Below, in pieces: positions 17,303 to 26,171 of a DNA stretch of 64,000 nt. A program made the translations under genes and the position numbers. Source of the DNA: Hydrogenophaga sp. IBVHS1 (GTDB lineage: Bacteria > Pseudomonadota > Gammaproteobacteria > Burkholderiales > Burkholderiaceae_C); the NCBI RefSeq assembly GCF_002127265.1, contig NZ_NFUU01000003.1, positions 439,307 through 503,306 of the forward strand, in the 5' to 3' direction. The notes under the pieces were generated by a model. The model was given only the letters and a program-made list of their open reading frames with translations. It made no database searches and was not told where the DNA came from. Position 1 is the first letter of the stretch. Each line of letters opens with the position of its first letter.

Positions 17303-18062
17303 AACCCGGATCCAGCCGCTCGGCCTTGCGAAGCAGCGCGGGCCAGGCCAGCTGGGCGCCCTGACCCGCGGTGGCCACGCGCATCACGTCGGCCATGCCC
17401 GCGATGATGGCGGGGTTCACCTGAGTGAGCTCGCCACCACCGGCCTGTGCGTCGATCTGGATGCGGCAGGTGTTCTCCAGCGTGTACATGTGCAGGAACG
17501 CATCGGCAATGGTGCGGCCCAAGGTGAGCATGCCGTGGTTGCGCAGCACGAGGTAGTTGGCGCTGCCCAGATCGGCCTGCAGCCGCACCTTTTCTTCGGT
17601 CCGCAGCGCAACGCCTTCGTAGTCGTGGTACGCCAGCGAATGCAGCACAAAGGTGCTCTGCTGGCTGATGGGGAGGATGCCGGCCTTCTGCGCGCTCACG
17701 CCCACCCCCGCACGGGTGTGCGTGTGCAGCACACAACCGGCTTCGGGCCGCGCCTCGTGTACCGCGCTGTGGATCACGAAGCCGGCCGGGTTCACGGGGA
17801 AGGGCGAGTCGTGCAGCTTGTTGCAGGCCATGTCGACCTTGACCAGGCTGCTTGCCGTGATCTCGTCGAACATGAGGCCGTAGGGGTTGATGAGGAACTG
17901 GTGCTCACCGCCAGTCACGCTGTCGGGCAGCTTGGCGCTGATGTGGGTGAAGACCAGATCGCTCCAGCCGTAGGCCGCCACCAGCCGGTAGCAGGCGGCG
18001 AGGTCGCAGCGCAGCGCCCATTCTTCGGCGCTGACCACTTCTCTGAGGGACGGGATGTGCAT
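17292..18062 (-). CDS. Class II aldolase/adducin family protein
   Basis: A 256-residue member of the class II aldolase (FucA/AraD/adducin) fold. Zinc-type histidines are visible in VLHTHTRAGVG, VLHSLAYHDYEG and LRNHGMLTLGRT. In this family such residues bind Zn(II) and support cleavage or epimerisation of sugar phosphates, or decarboxylation-type chemistry. Many family members in betaproteobacteria have no assigned substrate, and the neighbours here do not suggest one. The ATG at 18062 starts the conserved domain, and upstream in-frame sequence is not conserved-looking. Confidence 0.8.
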   Translation of the reverse strand: MHIPSLREVVSAEEWALRCDLAACYRLVAAYGWSDLVFTHISAKLPDSVTGGEHQFLINPYGLMFDEITASSLVKVDMACNKLHDSPFPVNPAGFVIHSAVHEARPEAGCVLHTHTRAGVGVSAQKAGILPISQQSTFVLHSLAYHDYEGVALRTEEKVRLQADLGSANYLVLRNHGMLTLGRTIADAFLHMYTLENTCRIQIDAQAGGGELTQVNPAIIAGMADVMRVATAGQGAQLAWPALLRKAERLDPGFRT

Positions 18063-18162
18063 GGTGTGTCTCCTGTGCCGCGTGGGGCCAGGGTGGCGGG
18101 CGGCTGGCACCAATGTAGGCGCAAGCCGCGAGCTTGTGTTGTCGCTGCGAGGACAGCGCGAC

Positions 18163-20394
18163 CTATGGCACGCGTGTGAGCGTCCAGTTGCCGCCGGGCA
18201 CGTTGCCCGCGCCACTGTGCGTGCCCGACATGGTCTGGCCACCTGGGGCGATGGTGCCGGTGAAGGTGGCCTGGCCGCTCAGGTTGAAGCCCAGGCCAAA
18301 CTGGATCTGGCTGCCATTGATCGTTCCCTGGGCCTGTCCGGTTTGGCCGAAGGCGGCTCCGGAGCCCAGCACCTGGTTGCCGCAGAAGCGCAGCTGCGCG
18401 GTGAGACCGGATGTGAACGGGCCACCGGTGGCGGTGCCCGACCAGTTGACCAGCGGGCAAGGCACGGCCGCGCCGATCTCCAGAGGAAACACGCCCAGGC
18501 CGGGGAACCGTGTTTCGACGAAGGCGTGGAACTCACTCACCGACCCCGGGCCGGGCGCCACGAAGGGAAACACGAACTCGGTGGCGCCCACGGCGGCGGT
18601 CTGGCTGGCGATGTCCACCGTGGTTCCGCCGGTGCGGCGCACCAGCAGCACACGTTGCACGTTGTACGGACCGACGCCAGGCCCGAAGTTCACGGTGTCG
18701 GGTGTCAGGTTGACGCGGAAGTCGATCGCTTCGCCGCTGACGAAGTCCGCATTGTTCGAACTCACGGTGCCCTTGGGCGTTGAAGCGAGCGGCAGGCTCT
18801 GCTGCACGGCCACGGCCGATGCCACGGCGGGAAGTCCGAGCAGGTTCAGCACGCTGTCGAGGTCGCTGGCCAGTCCCGCGTTGAATTCGAGGCTGACCTT
18901 GTAGTCGGAGACGTAGGCGGTGTCGAGGATCTGCGCCGTCTGCAGCGCCAGACTGGTAGCCAGCTTGGCGCCCACCTTGGCCTGCACCGCGCTGAACTGC
19001 AGCGACTGGAGGAATGGGTTGCCAATGGCCAGTTCAACGAACGCAAAGCCGTCGAGCGAAGGCTCCAGCCGCAGGTCGCCCAGGCTGGGTGCGTTGAACG
19101 TGGGTGTGGTGGTGTTGGTGAAGTTGTTGATCTCTGCGTTGAAGCCGCAGGCAACGCTGGCCGGGCACACCAGGCCGGCCTGTGCGAGGGCGCGGGTGGT
19201 GTTGGCCACGCCGATGCCGATGTCGGCCACCGCGACCCGGCCACCGATCTCGAAGCCGAAGCCCACGGGCAAGACCCCACCGACAAAGAAGGAGATCGCA
19301 CCTCCCACTGGAAGCTTGAAGGAGAACACGCGGGTCTTGCAGGTCACCTTGCCTTCGAACGCAGCGGTCGCGGTGATCGAGCCCCTCAGATCGACCTGAG
19401 GTTCCGCCAGCAACACCACGCGCTGCTCACCCTCGCCCAGGCTCAGGTCGAGCGAAGGCTTGATCGCCAGCGAGAACACAGGCGGTGCCGACATGGTGAT
19501 GGGCAAGGGAACTTCGGGGGACGTACCCGTGAAGCTGGTTTCGCAGCCTTCGTTGAAGGCGAACGTGCCCACGGGCGTGGCGGCCTGCGGCTGCAGCCTG
19601 CCGGCCGGCGGCGCAAGCGGCGCGGCGCGTGGCGTGAACACGAAGCGGTCGCCGGTTTGCGCCACGGCGTAAGCCGCAGCGATGTCGGGCGCCAGATCGG
19701 CCAGGCTGGGCACCGTTTCCAGTCGCTCTTCGATGCGCAGCCCGGGCAGCAGCTCGGTGAGCGGCACCAGCACGAACGTGACCTCGAAGCCATCGGGCAC
19801 GGGCTGCACGGCCTGCACCTCGCCCGCCACAGCGCGCGAACCGGTGCTGAAGAAGCGCTCCCCCACCACAGGGGCCACGCGCGCCGCCAGCGTGACGCGG
19901 TAGGTGTTGGTGTCACTGGGCGCGGCCGTGGGGTCGGTGTCCACCGGGTTGCTCAGCACATCCACATCGTCCACCAGCCTCACGCCGGGCGCGGGCGCCG
20001 CCACCAGGCCGAGCAGCGGCGCCGAGCGCACGCCTTCGGCCGTGGCCACGATCTGCGCCGAGCCGCTGGCGGACGCCGCGCGCACCAGACCGTTGCCGTC
20101 CACTGCCAACGCAGCGGTGCGCGAGGACGACCAGCTGATGGCCCGATCGATGCGCTCACCGCGGGCGTTGAACGCGATGGCCTGGAGTTGCCGCGTCTGG
20201 CCGGTGGTGCCCAGCAGCAGTCCGGTCTGCACGATTTCCACGCGCGCCACGCTGTCCTGGCCGGTGTCACCGGCGTCGCCGCCGCCACCACACGAGGCGA
20301 TGAGACCGAGTGCGCACACCACAATCCACCAGCGGGCGCGCCGCCAGCACGACATGAAAACGAAATGGACAGGGTGTTGAAGTGCAGCGTTCAT
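18163..20394 (-). CDS. Large lipoprotein with Ig-like (BIG2) domain
   Basis: A 743-residue exported protein. The N-terminal signal peptide ends in a lipobox (LIASC) followed by a Gly run, predicting lipid anchoring at the cell surface or in the periplasm. Residues about 50-140 form a BIG2-like bacterial Ig domain (VARVEIVQTGLLLGTTGQTRQL, ISWSSSRTAALAVDGNGLV). The rest is beta-rich, with no catalytic motif, and ends in a SGTHSGAGNVPGGNWTLTR repeat-like barrel edge. The start was chosen because GGAG lies 7 nt before the ATG. The role is unknown; adhesin-like or matrix function is only a guess from the fold. Confidence 0.65.
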   Translation of the reverse strand: MNAALQHPVHFVFMSCWRRARWWIVVCALGLIASCGGGGDAGDTGQDSVARVEIVQTGLLLGTTGQTRQLQAIAFNARGERIDRAISWSSSRTAALAVDGNGLVRAASASGSAQIVATAEGVRSAPLLGLVAAPAPGVRLVDDVDVLSNPVDTDPTAAPSDTNTYRVTLAARVAPVVGERFFSTGSRAVAGEVQAVQPVPDGFEVTFVLVPLTELLPGLRIEERLETVPSLADLAPDIAAAYAVAQTGDRFVFTPRAAPLAPPAGRLQPQAATPVGTFAFNEGCETSFTGTSPEVPLPITMSAPPVFSLAIKPSLDLSLGEGEQRVVLLAEPQVDLRGSITATAAFEGKVTCKTRVFSFKLPVGGAISFFVGGVLPVGFGFEIGGRVAVADIGIGVANTTRALAQAGLVCPASVACGFNAEINNFTNTTTPTFNAPSLGDLRLEPSLDGFAFVELAIGNPFLQSLQFSAVQAKVGAKLATSLALQTAQILDTAYVSDYKVSLEFNAGLASDLDSVLNLLGLPAVASAVAVQQSLPLASTPKGTVSSNNADFVSGEAIDFRVNLTPDTVNFGPGVGPYNVQRVLLVRRTGGTTVDIASQTAAVGATEFVFPFVAPGPGSVSEFHAFVETRFPGLGVFPLEIGAAVPCPLVNWSGTATGGPFTSGLTAQLRFCGNQVLGSGAAFGQTGQAQGTINGSQIQFGLGFNLSGQATFTGTIAPGGQTMSGTHSGAGNVPGGNWTLTRVP

Positions 20395-20506
20395 GCGGGC
20401 TCCGGCGGCGTGGGGTTTTTGTTGGCGGCACCCGGTTTTTGCCACTATCCTGAAAAAAGCGACATGCCCAAATTGGGCAGACGCCTCTTCACCCCAGGGA
20501 GTTGCG

Positions 20507-21397
20507 ATGCAGATTCGCCTGCTCGATCACGCCGATGTGCGCGCCTGTCTGGAGCGCTGGCCGCTGCCGGGCGTGGAGAGCGAGCTGGCGCTTCGTGTGG
20601 TCTCGCGTGGTGTGGCCGAACACCGCTTGCGCGGCGCGCTGATCCGCGATCCCGCCACGGGGCAGGTGTTGGGTTATGGGGTGTCGGGTTTTTCGCGCAG
20701 CGCCTTCACCGAGCGCATGCTCGAAGGCGAAGCGCCGCTGGTGGCGAGCCATCTGCATGCCGAAGCGGCGGGCACGCAGATTTACCTGAGGCCTGATGAG
20801 CTGAGCGCCGCGCAGCGCCAGGGCGACCTGCAGCTGGTGGTGCTGGCGTATCAGCAGCACACCTTTGCGGTGGAAGACCCGCGCTCACACGAGCTGCTGG
20901 ATGCCGGCCACGCCGCTTACCGCCTGCTTCACGAAGGCTATGCGCTGCGCGGCGTGTGGCAGGAAGGGCACGAGAGCGATGCGCCCTGGATGCATGCGGG
21001 AGGCTATCTGTCCAAACGCCGCTATGCACCCACGGCGCAGGGCCAGCGTGTGCTCTACGGCACGCTGCGGCACGAGATCGGTCCGTCCTGGCCGAGCCAC
21101 ACGGTGAGCTTTCTGTTTCGAGAGCACACGCACCGCCTGCACCTGAGTCGCATGCAGCGCCGCGTGGCCGAGCTCGCGTTGTGGCACCTGAGCGATGAAC
21201 AGGTGGCGCAGCGCCTGTCGATTTCCACCGCCACGGTGCGCCGGCATTGGCGCGGGATTTTCGAGCGCCTGGAAGACAGCCATGCGCACCTGATGGATGC
21301 GCACGCTTCGGCCGAGCCCGGGCTGCGGCGCGGCCCGGAGAAGCGGGGACGCGTGCTGGAGTTCCTGCGGGTCAATCTGCACGAGGTGCGGCCCTGA
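20507..21397 (+). CDS. LuxR-type HTH regulator with unknown sensor domain
   Basis: A 296-residue protein. The C-terminal about 70 residues hold a GerE/LuxR helix-turn-helix (LSRMQRRVAELALWHLSDEQVAQRLSIS and TATVRRHWRGIFERL are adjacent pieces). The N-terminal about 220 residues are not a family I recognise and may be a PAS/GAF-like or acyltransferase-like sensor. The ATG has GGGAG upstream. It is divergent from the large lipoprotein gene across a 112-bp gap and could regulate it, which is inference from position. Confidence 0.65.
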   Translation: MQIRLLDHADVRACLERWPLPGVESELALRVVSRGVAEHRLRGALIRDPATGQVLGYGVSGFSRSAFTERMLEGEAPLVASHLHAEAAGTQIYLRPDELSAAQRQGDLQLVVLAYQQHTFAVEDPRSHELLDAGHAAYRLLHEGYALRGVWQEGHESDAPWMHAGGYLSKRRYAPTAQGQRVLYGTLRHEIGPSWPSHTVSFLFREHTHRLHLSRMQRRVAELALWHLSDEQVAQRLSISTATVRRHWRGIFERLEDSHAHLMDAHASAEPGLRRGPEKRGRVLEFLRVNLHEVRP

Positions 21398-21481
21398 ACA
21401 GGACACGCCAAAGGCGGAACGGTGGGAGAATCGCAGGCTGCCCGGTACCCTCCACGCCGGGCTTCTGAAGCGATCTCCACC

Positions 21482-23455
21482 ATGTTGTACCCCCAGGAAT
21501 TCGATGTCATCGTCGTTGGCGGTGGCCACGCCGGCACCGAGGCCGCGCTGGCCGCTGCGCGCATGGGCTGCACCACGCTGCTGCTCACGCACAACATCGA
21601 GACACTGGGGCAGATGAGCTGCAACCCCAGCATCGGCGGCATTGGCAAGGGCCACCTGGTGAAAGAAGTGGACGCACTGGGCGGCGCCATGGCGCTGGCC
21701 ACCGACGAAGGCGGCATTCAGTTCCGCATCCTCAACAGCTCCAAGGGGCCGGCGGTGCGCGCCACGCGGGCGCAGGCCGACCGCGTTCTGTACAAGGCGG
21801 CGATCCGCCGCACCCTGGAAAACCAGCCCAACCTGTGGCTCTTTCAGCAGGCGGTGGACGACCTGATGATTGAAGGTGACCGTGTGACGGGGGCTGTGAC
21901 GCAAGTGGGCGTACGCTTCCGTGGGCGTACCGTGGTGTTGACGGCCGGTACGTTCCTTGACGGCAAGATCCATGTGGGCCTGAACAACTACGCCGCCGGC
22001 CGGGCGGGCGACCCGCCTGCGATTTCGCTCTCGGCGCGTTTGAAAGAGCTGAAACTACCGCAGGGCCGGTTGAAAACCGGCACGCCACCCCGCCTGGATG
22101 GACGCAGCATCGACTACACGAGGTGCACCGAACAGCCCGGCGACGGCGTGCCCGGCGGCATGAATGCCGACAAGCCGGTGCCCGTGTTCAGCTTCATGGG
22201 CAACACCGCCATGCACCCGCGCCAGGTGCCATGCTGGATCACGCACACCAACGAGCGCACGCACGAGATCATCCGCTCCGGCTTCGACCGCAGCCCCATG
22301 TTCACCGGCAAGATCGAGGGCGTGGGCCCGCGTTATTGCCCCAGCGTGGAAGACAAGGTCAACCGCTTTGCCGACAAGGACAGCCACCAGATTTTCCTGG
22401 AGCCCGAGGGGCTGACCACCAACGAGGTGTACCCCAACGGCATCTCCACCAGCCTGCCGTTCGATATTCAGCTCGCGCTGGTGCGCAGCATGCCGGGGCT
22501 GGAGAACGCTCACATTCTGCGGCCGGGCTACGCGATCGAATACGACTACTTCGACCCGCGCTCCCTCAAGAACAGCTTCGAGACCAAGCAGATTGCCGGC
22601 CTGTTTTTCGCCGGGCAGATCAACGGCACGACGGGATATGAGGAGGCGGCAGCGCAGGGCTTGTTTGCCGGCATCAACGCGGCGCTCCAGTGTCGCGAAG
22701 AGGGCGCCTGGCTGCCGCGACGCGACGAAGCTTACCTGGGCGTGCTCGTGGACGACCTTGTCACGCAGGGCGTGACCGAGCCTTACCGCATGTTCACCAG
22801 CCGGGCCGAGTTCCGCCTGCAGCTGCGTGAAGACAACGCCGACATGCGCCTGACCGAAGCCGGGCGTCGCCTGGGGCTGGTCGGGGATGCGCAGTGGGAT
22901 GCTTTCTGCCGCAAGCGGGACGCGGTTTCACGTGAAACCGAACGCTTGAAGGCGACCTGGGTGAATCCGCGCAACCTTCCGGTGGAAGACAGCGAGCGCG
23001 TCTTGGGCAAGGCCATCGAGCACGAACACAACCTGTTCGACCTGCTGCGCCGCCCGGGCGTGGCTTATTCGGCGATCGTGGGCATGGATGGGGGCAAGTA
23101 CGCCACGCCGGGTGTTTCACGTGAAACATTGGCCGAGTTGCTGGAGCCGGTGGTGGAGCAGGTGGAAATTGCGGCCAAGTACGCGGGTTACATCGACCGC
23201 CAGAAGAGCGAGGTGGAGCGTGCAGCCCACTACGAAGGCTTGAAGCTGCCGGCCGATCTGGACTATTTGCAGGTGACGGCGCTTTCTTTCGAGGCCCGCC
23301 AGAAGCTGGCCAAGCACCGCCCCGAAACGCTGGGCCAGGCTTCGCGCATTTCCGGCATCACACCCGCGAGCATCTCGCTGTTGTTGATTCATTTGAAAAA
23401 GGGCGGCTTCAAAGGGTTTGCCACGCTGCCAGTGGCTGCCGAACTGGCGTCATGA
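21482..23455 (+). CDS. mnmG: tRNA uridine-5-carboxymethylaminomethyl modification enzyme MnmG (GidA)
   Basis: A 657-residue FAD protein with the N-terminal dinucleotide motif [19 protein letters not shown]. MnmG signatures include [24 protein letters not shown], seen in pieces along the first 80 residues, and [17 protein letters not shown]. With MnmE it installs the cmnm5 group at U34 of certain tRNAs in the cytoplasm. The coding sequence carries two parS-type palindromes, encoding VSRET each time. It overlaps rsmG by 4 bp, the classical gidAB arrangement near the origin. Confidence 0.97.
   Translation: MLYPQEFDVIVVGGGHAGTEAALAAARMGCTTLLLTHNIETLGQMSCNPSIGGIGKGHLVKEVDALGGAMALATDEGGIQFRILNSSKGPAVRATRAQADRVLYKAAIRRTLENQPNLWLFQQAVDDLMIEGDRVTGAVTQVGVRFRGRTVVLTAGTFLDGKIHVGLNNYAAGRAGDPPAISLSARLKELKLPQGRLKTGTPPRLDGRSIDYTRCTEQPGDGVPGGMNADKPVPVFSFMGNTAMHPRQVPCWITHTNERTHEIIRSGFDRSPMFTGKIEGVGPRYCPSVEDKVNRFADKDSHQIFLEPEGLTTNEVYPNGISTSLPFDIQLALVRSMPGLENAHILRPGYAIEYDYFDPRSLKNSFETKQIAGLFFAGQINGTTGYEEAAAQGLFAGINAALQCREEGAWLPRRDEAYLGVLVDDLVTQGVTEPYRMFTSRAEFRLQLREDNADMRLTEAGRRLGLVGDAQWDAFCRKRDAVSRETERLKATWVNPRNLPVEDSERVLGKAIEHEHNLFDLLRRPGVAYSAIVGMDGGKYATPGVSRETLAELLEPVVEQVEIAAKYAGYIDRQKSEVERAAHYEGLKLPADLDYLQVTALSFEARQKLAKHRPETLGQASRISGITPASISLLLIHLKKGGFKGFATLPVAAELAS
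22924..22939. promoter_or_regulatory. parS-like site 1 (within mnmG)
   Basis: A perfect 16-bp palindrome GGTTTCACGTGAAACC. It shares the central 14 bases with the conserved bacterial parS (TGTTTCACGTGAAACA), differing only at the outer bases. It lies about 3.2 kb from parB. Confidence 0.75.
23113..23128. promoter_or_regulatory. parS site 2, exact consensus (within mnmG)
   Basis: TGTTTCACGTGAAACA, identical to the widely conserved chromosomal parS palindrome bound by ParB. It encodes part of MnmG in frame. Confidence 0.92.
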
Positions 23456-24126
23456 GCGAGCCGCGCGCCACCCTGCAGGCGGGGCTGCAGTCGCTCCAGC
23501 TCGAACTCGATTCGCACCAGGTGGACCTGATGCTCGACTTCCTCGCCTTGCTCCAGAAGTGGAACAAGGTCTACAACCTCACGGCCGTGCGTGACCCGGC
23601 CGAGATGATGACGCACCACCTGCTCGACAGCCTGGCGGTGGTGAGACCCTTGTTGAAGCAGGTCGGTGCGCGCCCCATCAAGCTGCTCGACGTCGGTTCC
23701 GGCGGCGGCTTGCCCGGGGTGGTGATCGCCATCGCTTGCCCTCAGATCGATGTGACTTGCGTGGACACGGTGGCCAAAAAGGCCGCCTTCATCCAGCAGG
23801 CCGCCGCTACGCTCAAGCTGCCCAACCTGCATGGGCTGCACGCCCGGGTGGAAACGCTCAATGCCTTGTCCGGGCCGGCCTACGACGTGGTTGCCGCGCG
23901 GGCTTTTGCCTCGTTGCTGGATTTCAGCCGGTGGTCGCGCGAGGCGCTGGGCCCGGGCGGTATCTGGATGGCCATGAAGGGCAAGCACCCGGGAGATGAG
24001 CTGGAAACCCTCTCCACGGAGGGTGGGGCGGTGGATGTGTTTCACGTGGAACAGTTGCACGTGCCCGGCCTCGGGGCCGAGCGTTGCATCGTCTGGATGC
24101 GTCCTGGCCCCCGTTCTGTGGCCTGA
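23452..24126 (+). CDS. rsmG: 16S rRNA (guanine-527-N7)-methyltransferase RsmG (GidB)
   Basis: A 224-residue SAM-dependent methyltransferase. [20 protein letters not shown] and the SAM motif [17 protein letters not shown] are diagnostic, and [10 protein letters not shown] follows. It methylates G527 of 16S rRNA. Its start overlaps the mnmG stop (ATGA). A near-consensus parS lies in the 3' part of the gene. The next gene begins about 80 bp downstream. Confidence 0.96.
   Translation: MSEPRATLQAGLQSLQLELDSHQVDLMLDFLALLQKWNKVYNLTAVRDPAEMMTHHLLDSLAVVRPLLKQVGARPIKLLDVGSGGGLPGVVIAIACPQIDVTCVDTVAKKAAFIQQAAATLKLPNLHGLHARVETLNALSGPAYDVVAARAFASLLDFSRWSREALGPGGIWMAMKGKHPGDELETLSTEGGAVDVFHVEQLHVPGLGAERCIVWMRPGPRSVA
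24038..24053. promoter_or_regulatory. parS-like site 3 (within rsmG)
   Basis: TGTTTCACGTGGAACA differs from consensus parS at one position and encodes VFHVEQ within RsmG. Confidence 0.75.
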
Positions 24127-24205
24127 GCATCACAGCGCGCGCAAAGCGGCGCGAGTCGGCAAATCCGTCACGTAAACTCGACCCTCCACTTCCCGGGGGT
24201 CTTTC

Positions 24206-24820
24206 ATGTTCGGCATTGCGGATTACGGCGCGTTCGTCGCGGCCATCATCGTTTTTCTGCTCATTCCCGGGCCGGGCAACCTGGCCCTGATTACCTCCAC
24301 CAGCAAGGGAGGTGTGCGTGGCGGCATGGCGGCCACCTTCGGCGTGATCGCGGGTGATCAAGTCCTGATGTGGCTGGCCGTGGCCGGCGTGGCCGCTTTG
24401 TTGACGGCCTATCCCGCTGCGTTTGACGCGGTGCAGTGGCTGGGCGCAGCCTATCTGGCCTGGCTGGGATGGAAGATGCTCACCGCCAAACCAGGCGACG
24501 CACCGGTGCTGAACATCCGCCCCCGCCAGTACTTCCAGCAAGCGGCACTCATCACGCTGCTCAATCCCAAGGCCATCGTGTTCTACATGGCTTTCTTCCC
24601 TTTGTTCGTGGATCCGGCCCGTCACCAGGGGCTGATCACCTTCGGCGCCATGGCCGCCACGGTGGCTGTGCTCACTTTTCTGTATGGCCTCACCGCTGTG
24701 CTGCTCACGCACTTCCTGGCCGAACGCATGCGCGCCAACCCGAAGATCGGCCGGGCGCTCGAGAAATTGGCTGGCCTGTTTCTGATCGGTTTTGGCATCA
24801 AGCTGGCCATCTCGAAATAA
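24206..24820 (+). CDS. LysE/RhtB family exporter
   Basis: A 204-residue integral membrane protein with about six helices. It has the family N-terminus LIPGPGNLALITSTSKGGVRGG and the conserved LLNPKAIVFYMAFFPLFVDP. LysE/RhtB proteins export amino acids such as lysine, homoserine or threonine from the cytoplasm. It sits between rsmG and parA with a 3-bp gap to parA, so it is probably cotranscribed with the partition genes. The substrate cannot be assigned. Confidence 0.88.
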   Translation: MFGIADYGAFVAAIIVFLLIPGPGNLALITSTSKGGVRGGMAATFGVIAGDQVLMWLAVAGVAALLTAYPAAFDAVQWLGAAYLAWLGWKMLTAKPGDAPVLNIRPRQYFQQAALITLLNPKAIVFYMAFFPLFVDPARHQGLITFGAMAATVAVLTFLYGLTAVLLTHFLAERMRANPKIGRALEKLAGLFLIGFGIKLAISK

Positions 24821-24823
24821 GCA

Positions 24824-25594
24824 ATGGCCAAAATATTCTGCGTGGCGAATCAAAAGGGTGGGGTTGGCAAGACCACCACCACCGTCAACCTCGCGGCTGG
24901 GTTGGCCAAGGTGGGGCAGCGGGTCCTGATGGTCGACCTCGACCCGCAGGGCAACGCCACCATGGGATCGGGCGTGGACAAACGCAGCATGGCGCTCTCC
25001 GTGTACGACGTGCTGCTGGAATCGGCTTCCATCAATGAAGCGGCTGTGTTTTCTGACAAATGCGGCTACCACGTGCTCGGCGCCAACCGCGAGCTGGCGG
25101 GGGCCGAGGTGGAGCTGGTCGAGGTGGAGCGGCGCGAGAAGCGCCTGAAAACCGCCCTGGCCGAGGTGGCCGACCAGTTCGATTTCATCCTGATTGACTG
25201 CCCGCCGTCTCTGAGCATGCTCACGCTCAATGGCTTGTGTGCCGCCCACGGTGTGATCGTGCCCATGCAATGCGAGTATTTCGCGCTCGAAGGGCTGACC
25301 GACCTGGTCAACACCATCAAGCAGGTGCACGCCAACCTGAATCCCGATCTGGCCATCATCGGTCTGTTGCGCGTCATGTTCGACCCCCGCATCACCCTGC
25401 AGCAGCAGGTGAGCGAGCAGCTCAAATCGCACTTCGGCGGCAAGGTTTTCGACACCGTGATTCCCCGCAACGTGCGCCTGGCCGAGGCGCCCAGCTACGG
25501 CTTGCCGGGCGTTATCTTTGATCCGTCCGCGCGCGGCAGCCTGGCCTTTGTGGCCTTCGCGCAGGAAATGGTCGAGCGCATCCAGAAGCTCTGA
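24824..25594 (+). CDS. parA: Chromosome partitioning ATPase ParA (Soj)
   Basis: A 256-residue deviant-Walker ATPase with NQKGGVGKTTTTVNLAAGLA (signature Lys plus P-loop), VDLDPQGNATMGSGV and LIDCPPSLSMLTLNGL. It forms ATP-dependent dimers on nucleoid DNA and moves ParB-parS complexes during origin segregation. The parA/parB pair is separated by a small hydrolase gene and a parS site. The short N-terminus marks a chromosomal (Soj-type) ParA. Confidence 0.96.
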   Translation: MAKIFCVANQKGGVGKTTTTVNLAAGLAKVGQRVLMVDLDPQGNATMGSGVDKRSMALSVYDVLLESASINEAAVFSDKCGYHVLGANRELAGAEVELVEVERREKRLKTALAEVADQFDFILIDCPPSLSMLTLNGLCAAHGVIVPMQCEYFALEGLTDLVNTIKQVHANLNPDLAIIGLLRVMFDPRITLQQQVSEQLKSHFGGKVFDTVIPRNVRLAEAPSYGLPGVIFDPSARGSLAFVAFAQEMVERIQKL

Positions 25595-25601
25595 ACCGGG
25601 C

Positions 25602-25617
25602 TGTTTCACGTGAAACC
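25602..25617. promoter_or_regulatory. parS site 4 (between parA and hydrolase)
   Basis: TGTTTCACGTGAAACC, one outer mismatch from consensus. It overlaps the GTG that is the likely start codon of the downstream hydrolase, so ParB occupancy could affect that gene. Confidence 0.85.
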
Positions 25618-26149
25618 TCACAACGTCCTGATACTTCCCGGCTGGCAGAACAGCGGCCCCTTGCACTGGCAAACTCGATGGGAAGCCGTGCATGGCTACC
25701 GCCGGGTGGACCAGCACGACTGGATGAGCCCGAAGCGCGGCGACTGGATCGCACGGCTCGAGGACGTGCTGCTCGGCTGCGACGAGCCGGCGGTGCTCGT
25801 GGCCCACAGTCTGGGTTGTCTGCACACCGCGGCCTGGGCCTCCCATTCGAAAAACACCAGCCGGGTCAAGGCCGCGCTGCTGGTGGCGCCGGGCGATGCC
25901 GAGCGCGAAGACATGCGCCCGGTGTTGCCCACCTGGTCGCCCATCCCCATGCAGCGCCTGCCATTTCCCAGCGTGCTGGTGGGCAGCCAGAACGATCCCT
26001 ACTGCAGTTTTGAACGCGCGGAAGCCCTGGCCATGGCCTGGGGATCGCGCTTTGTCGATCTTGGCGAAGCGGGCCACATCAACGCCGAGTCCGGCCTGGG
26101 CGACTGGCCGCAAGGCCACGCCGTGCTGGTCGAACTCATGAACCTCTGA
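25610..26149 (+). CDS. Small alpha/beta hydrolase, RBBP9/YdeN family
   Basis: A 179-residue serine-hydrolase-fold protein. VLILPGWQNSGPLHWQ opens the fold, the nucleophile elbow VAHSLGC has Ser67, and GEAGHINAESG supplies the catalytic His. The RBBP9/YdeN family has serine hydrolase activity in some members but an unclear bacterial role. The only suitable start is a GTG lying inside a parS palindrome, with no good Shine-Dalgarno. It is inserted between parA and parB, 15 bp after parA and 22 bp before parB. Confidence 0.8.
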   Translation: MKPHNVLILPGWQNSGPLHWQTRWEAVHGYRRVDQHDWMSPKRGDWIARLEDVLLGCDEPAVLVAHSLGCLHTAAWASHSKNTSRVKAALLVAPGDAEREDMRPVLPTWSPIPMQRLPFPSVLVGSQNDPYCSFERAEALAMAWGSRFVDLGEAGHINAESGLGDWPQGHAVLVELMNL

Positions 26150-26171
26150 ATTCTGGAAAGCGGAACGACCC

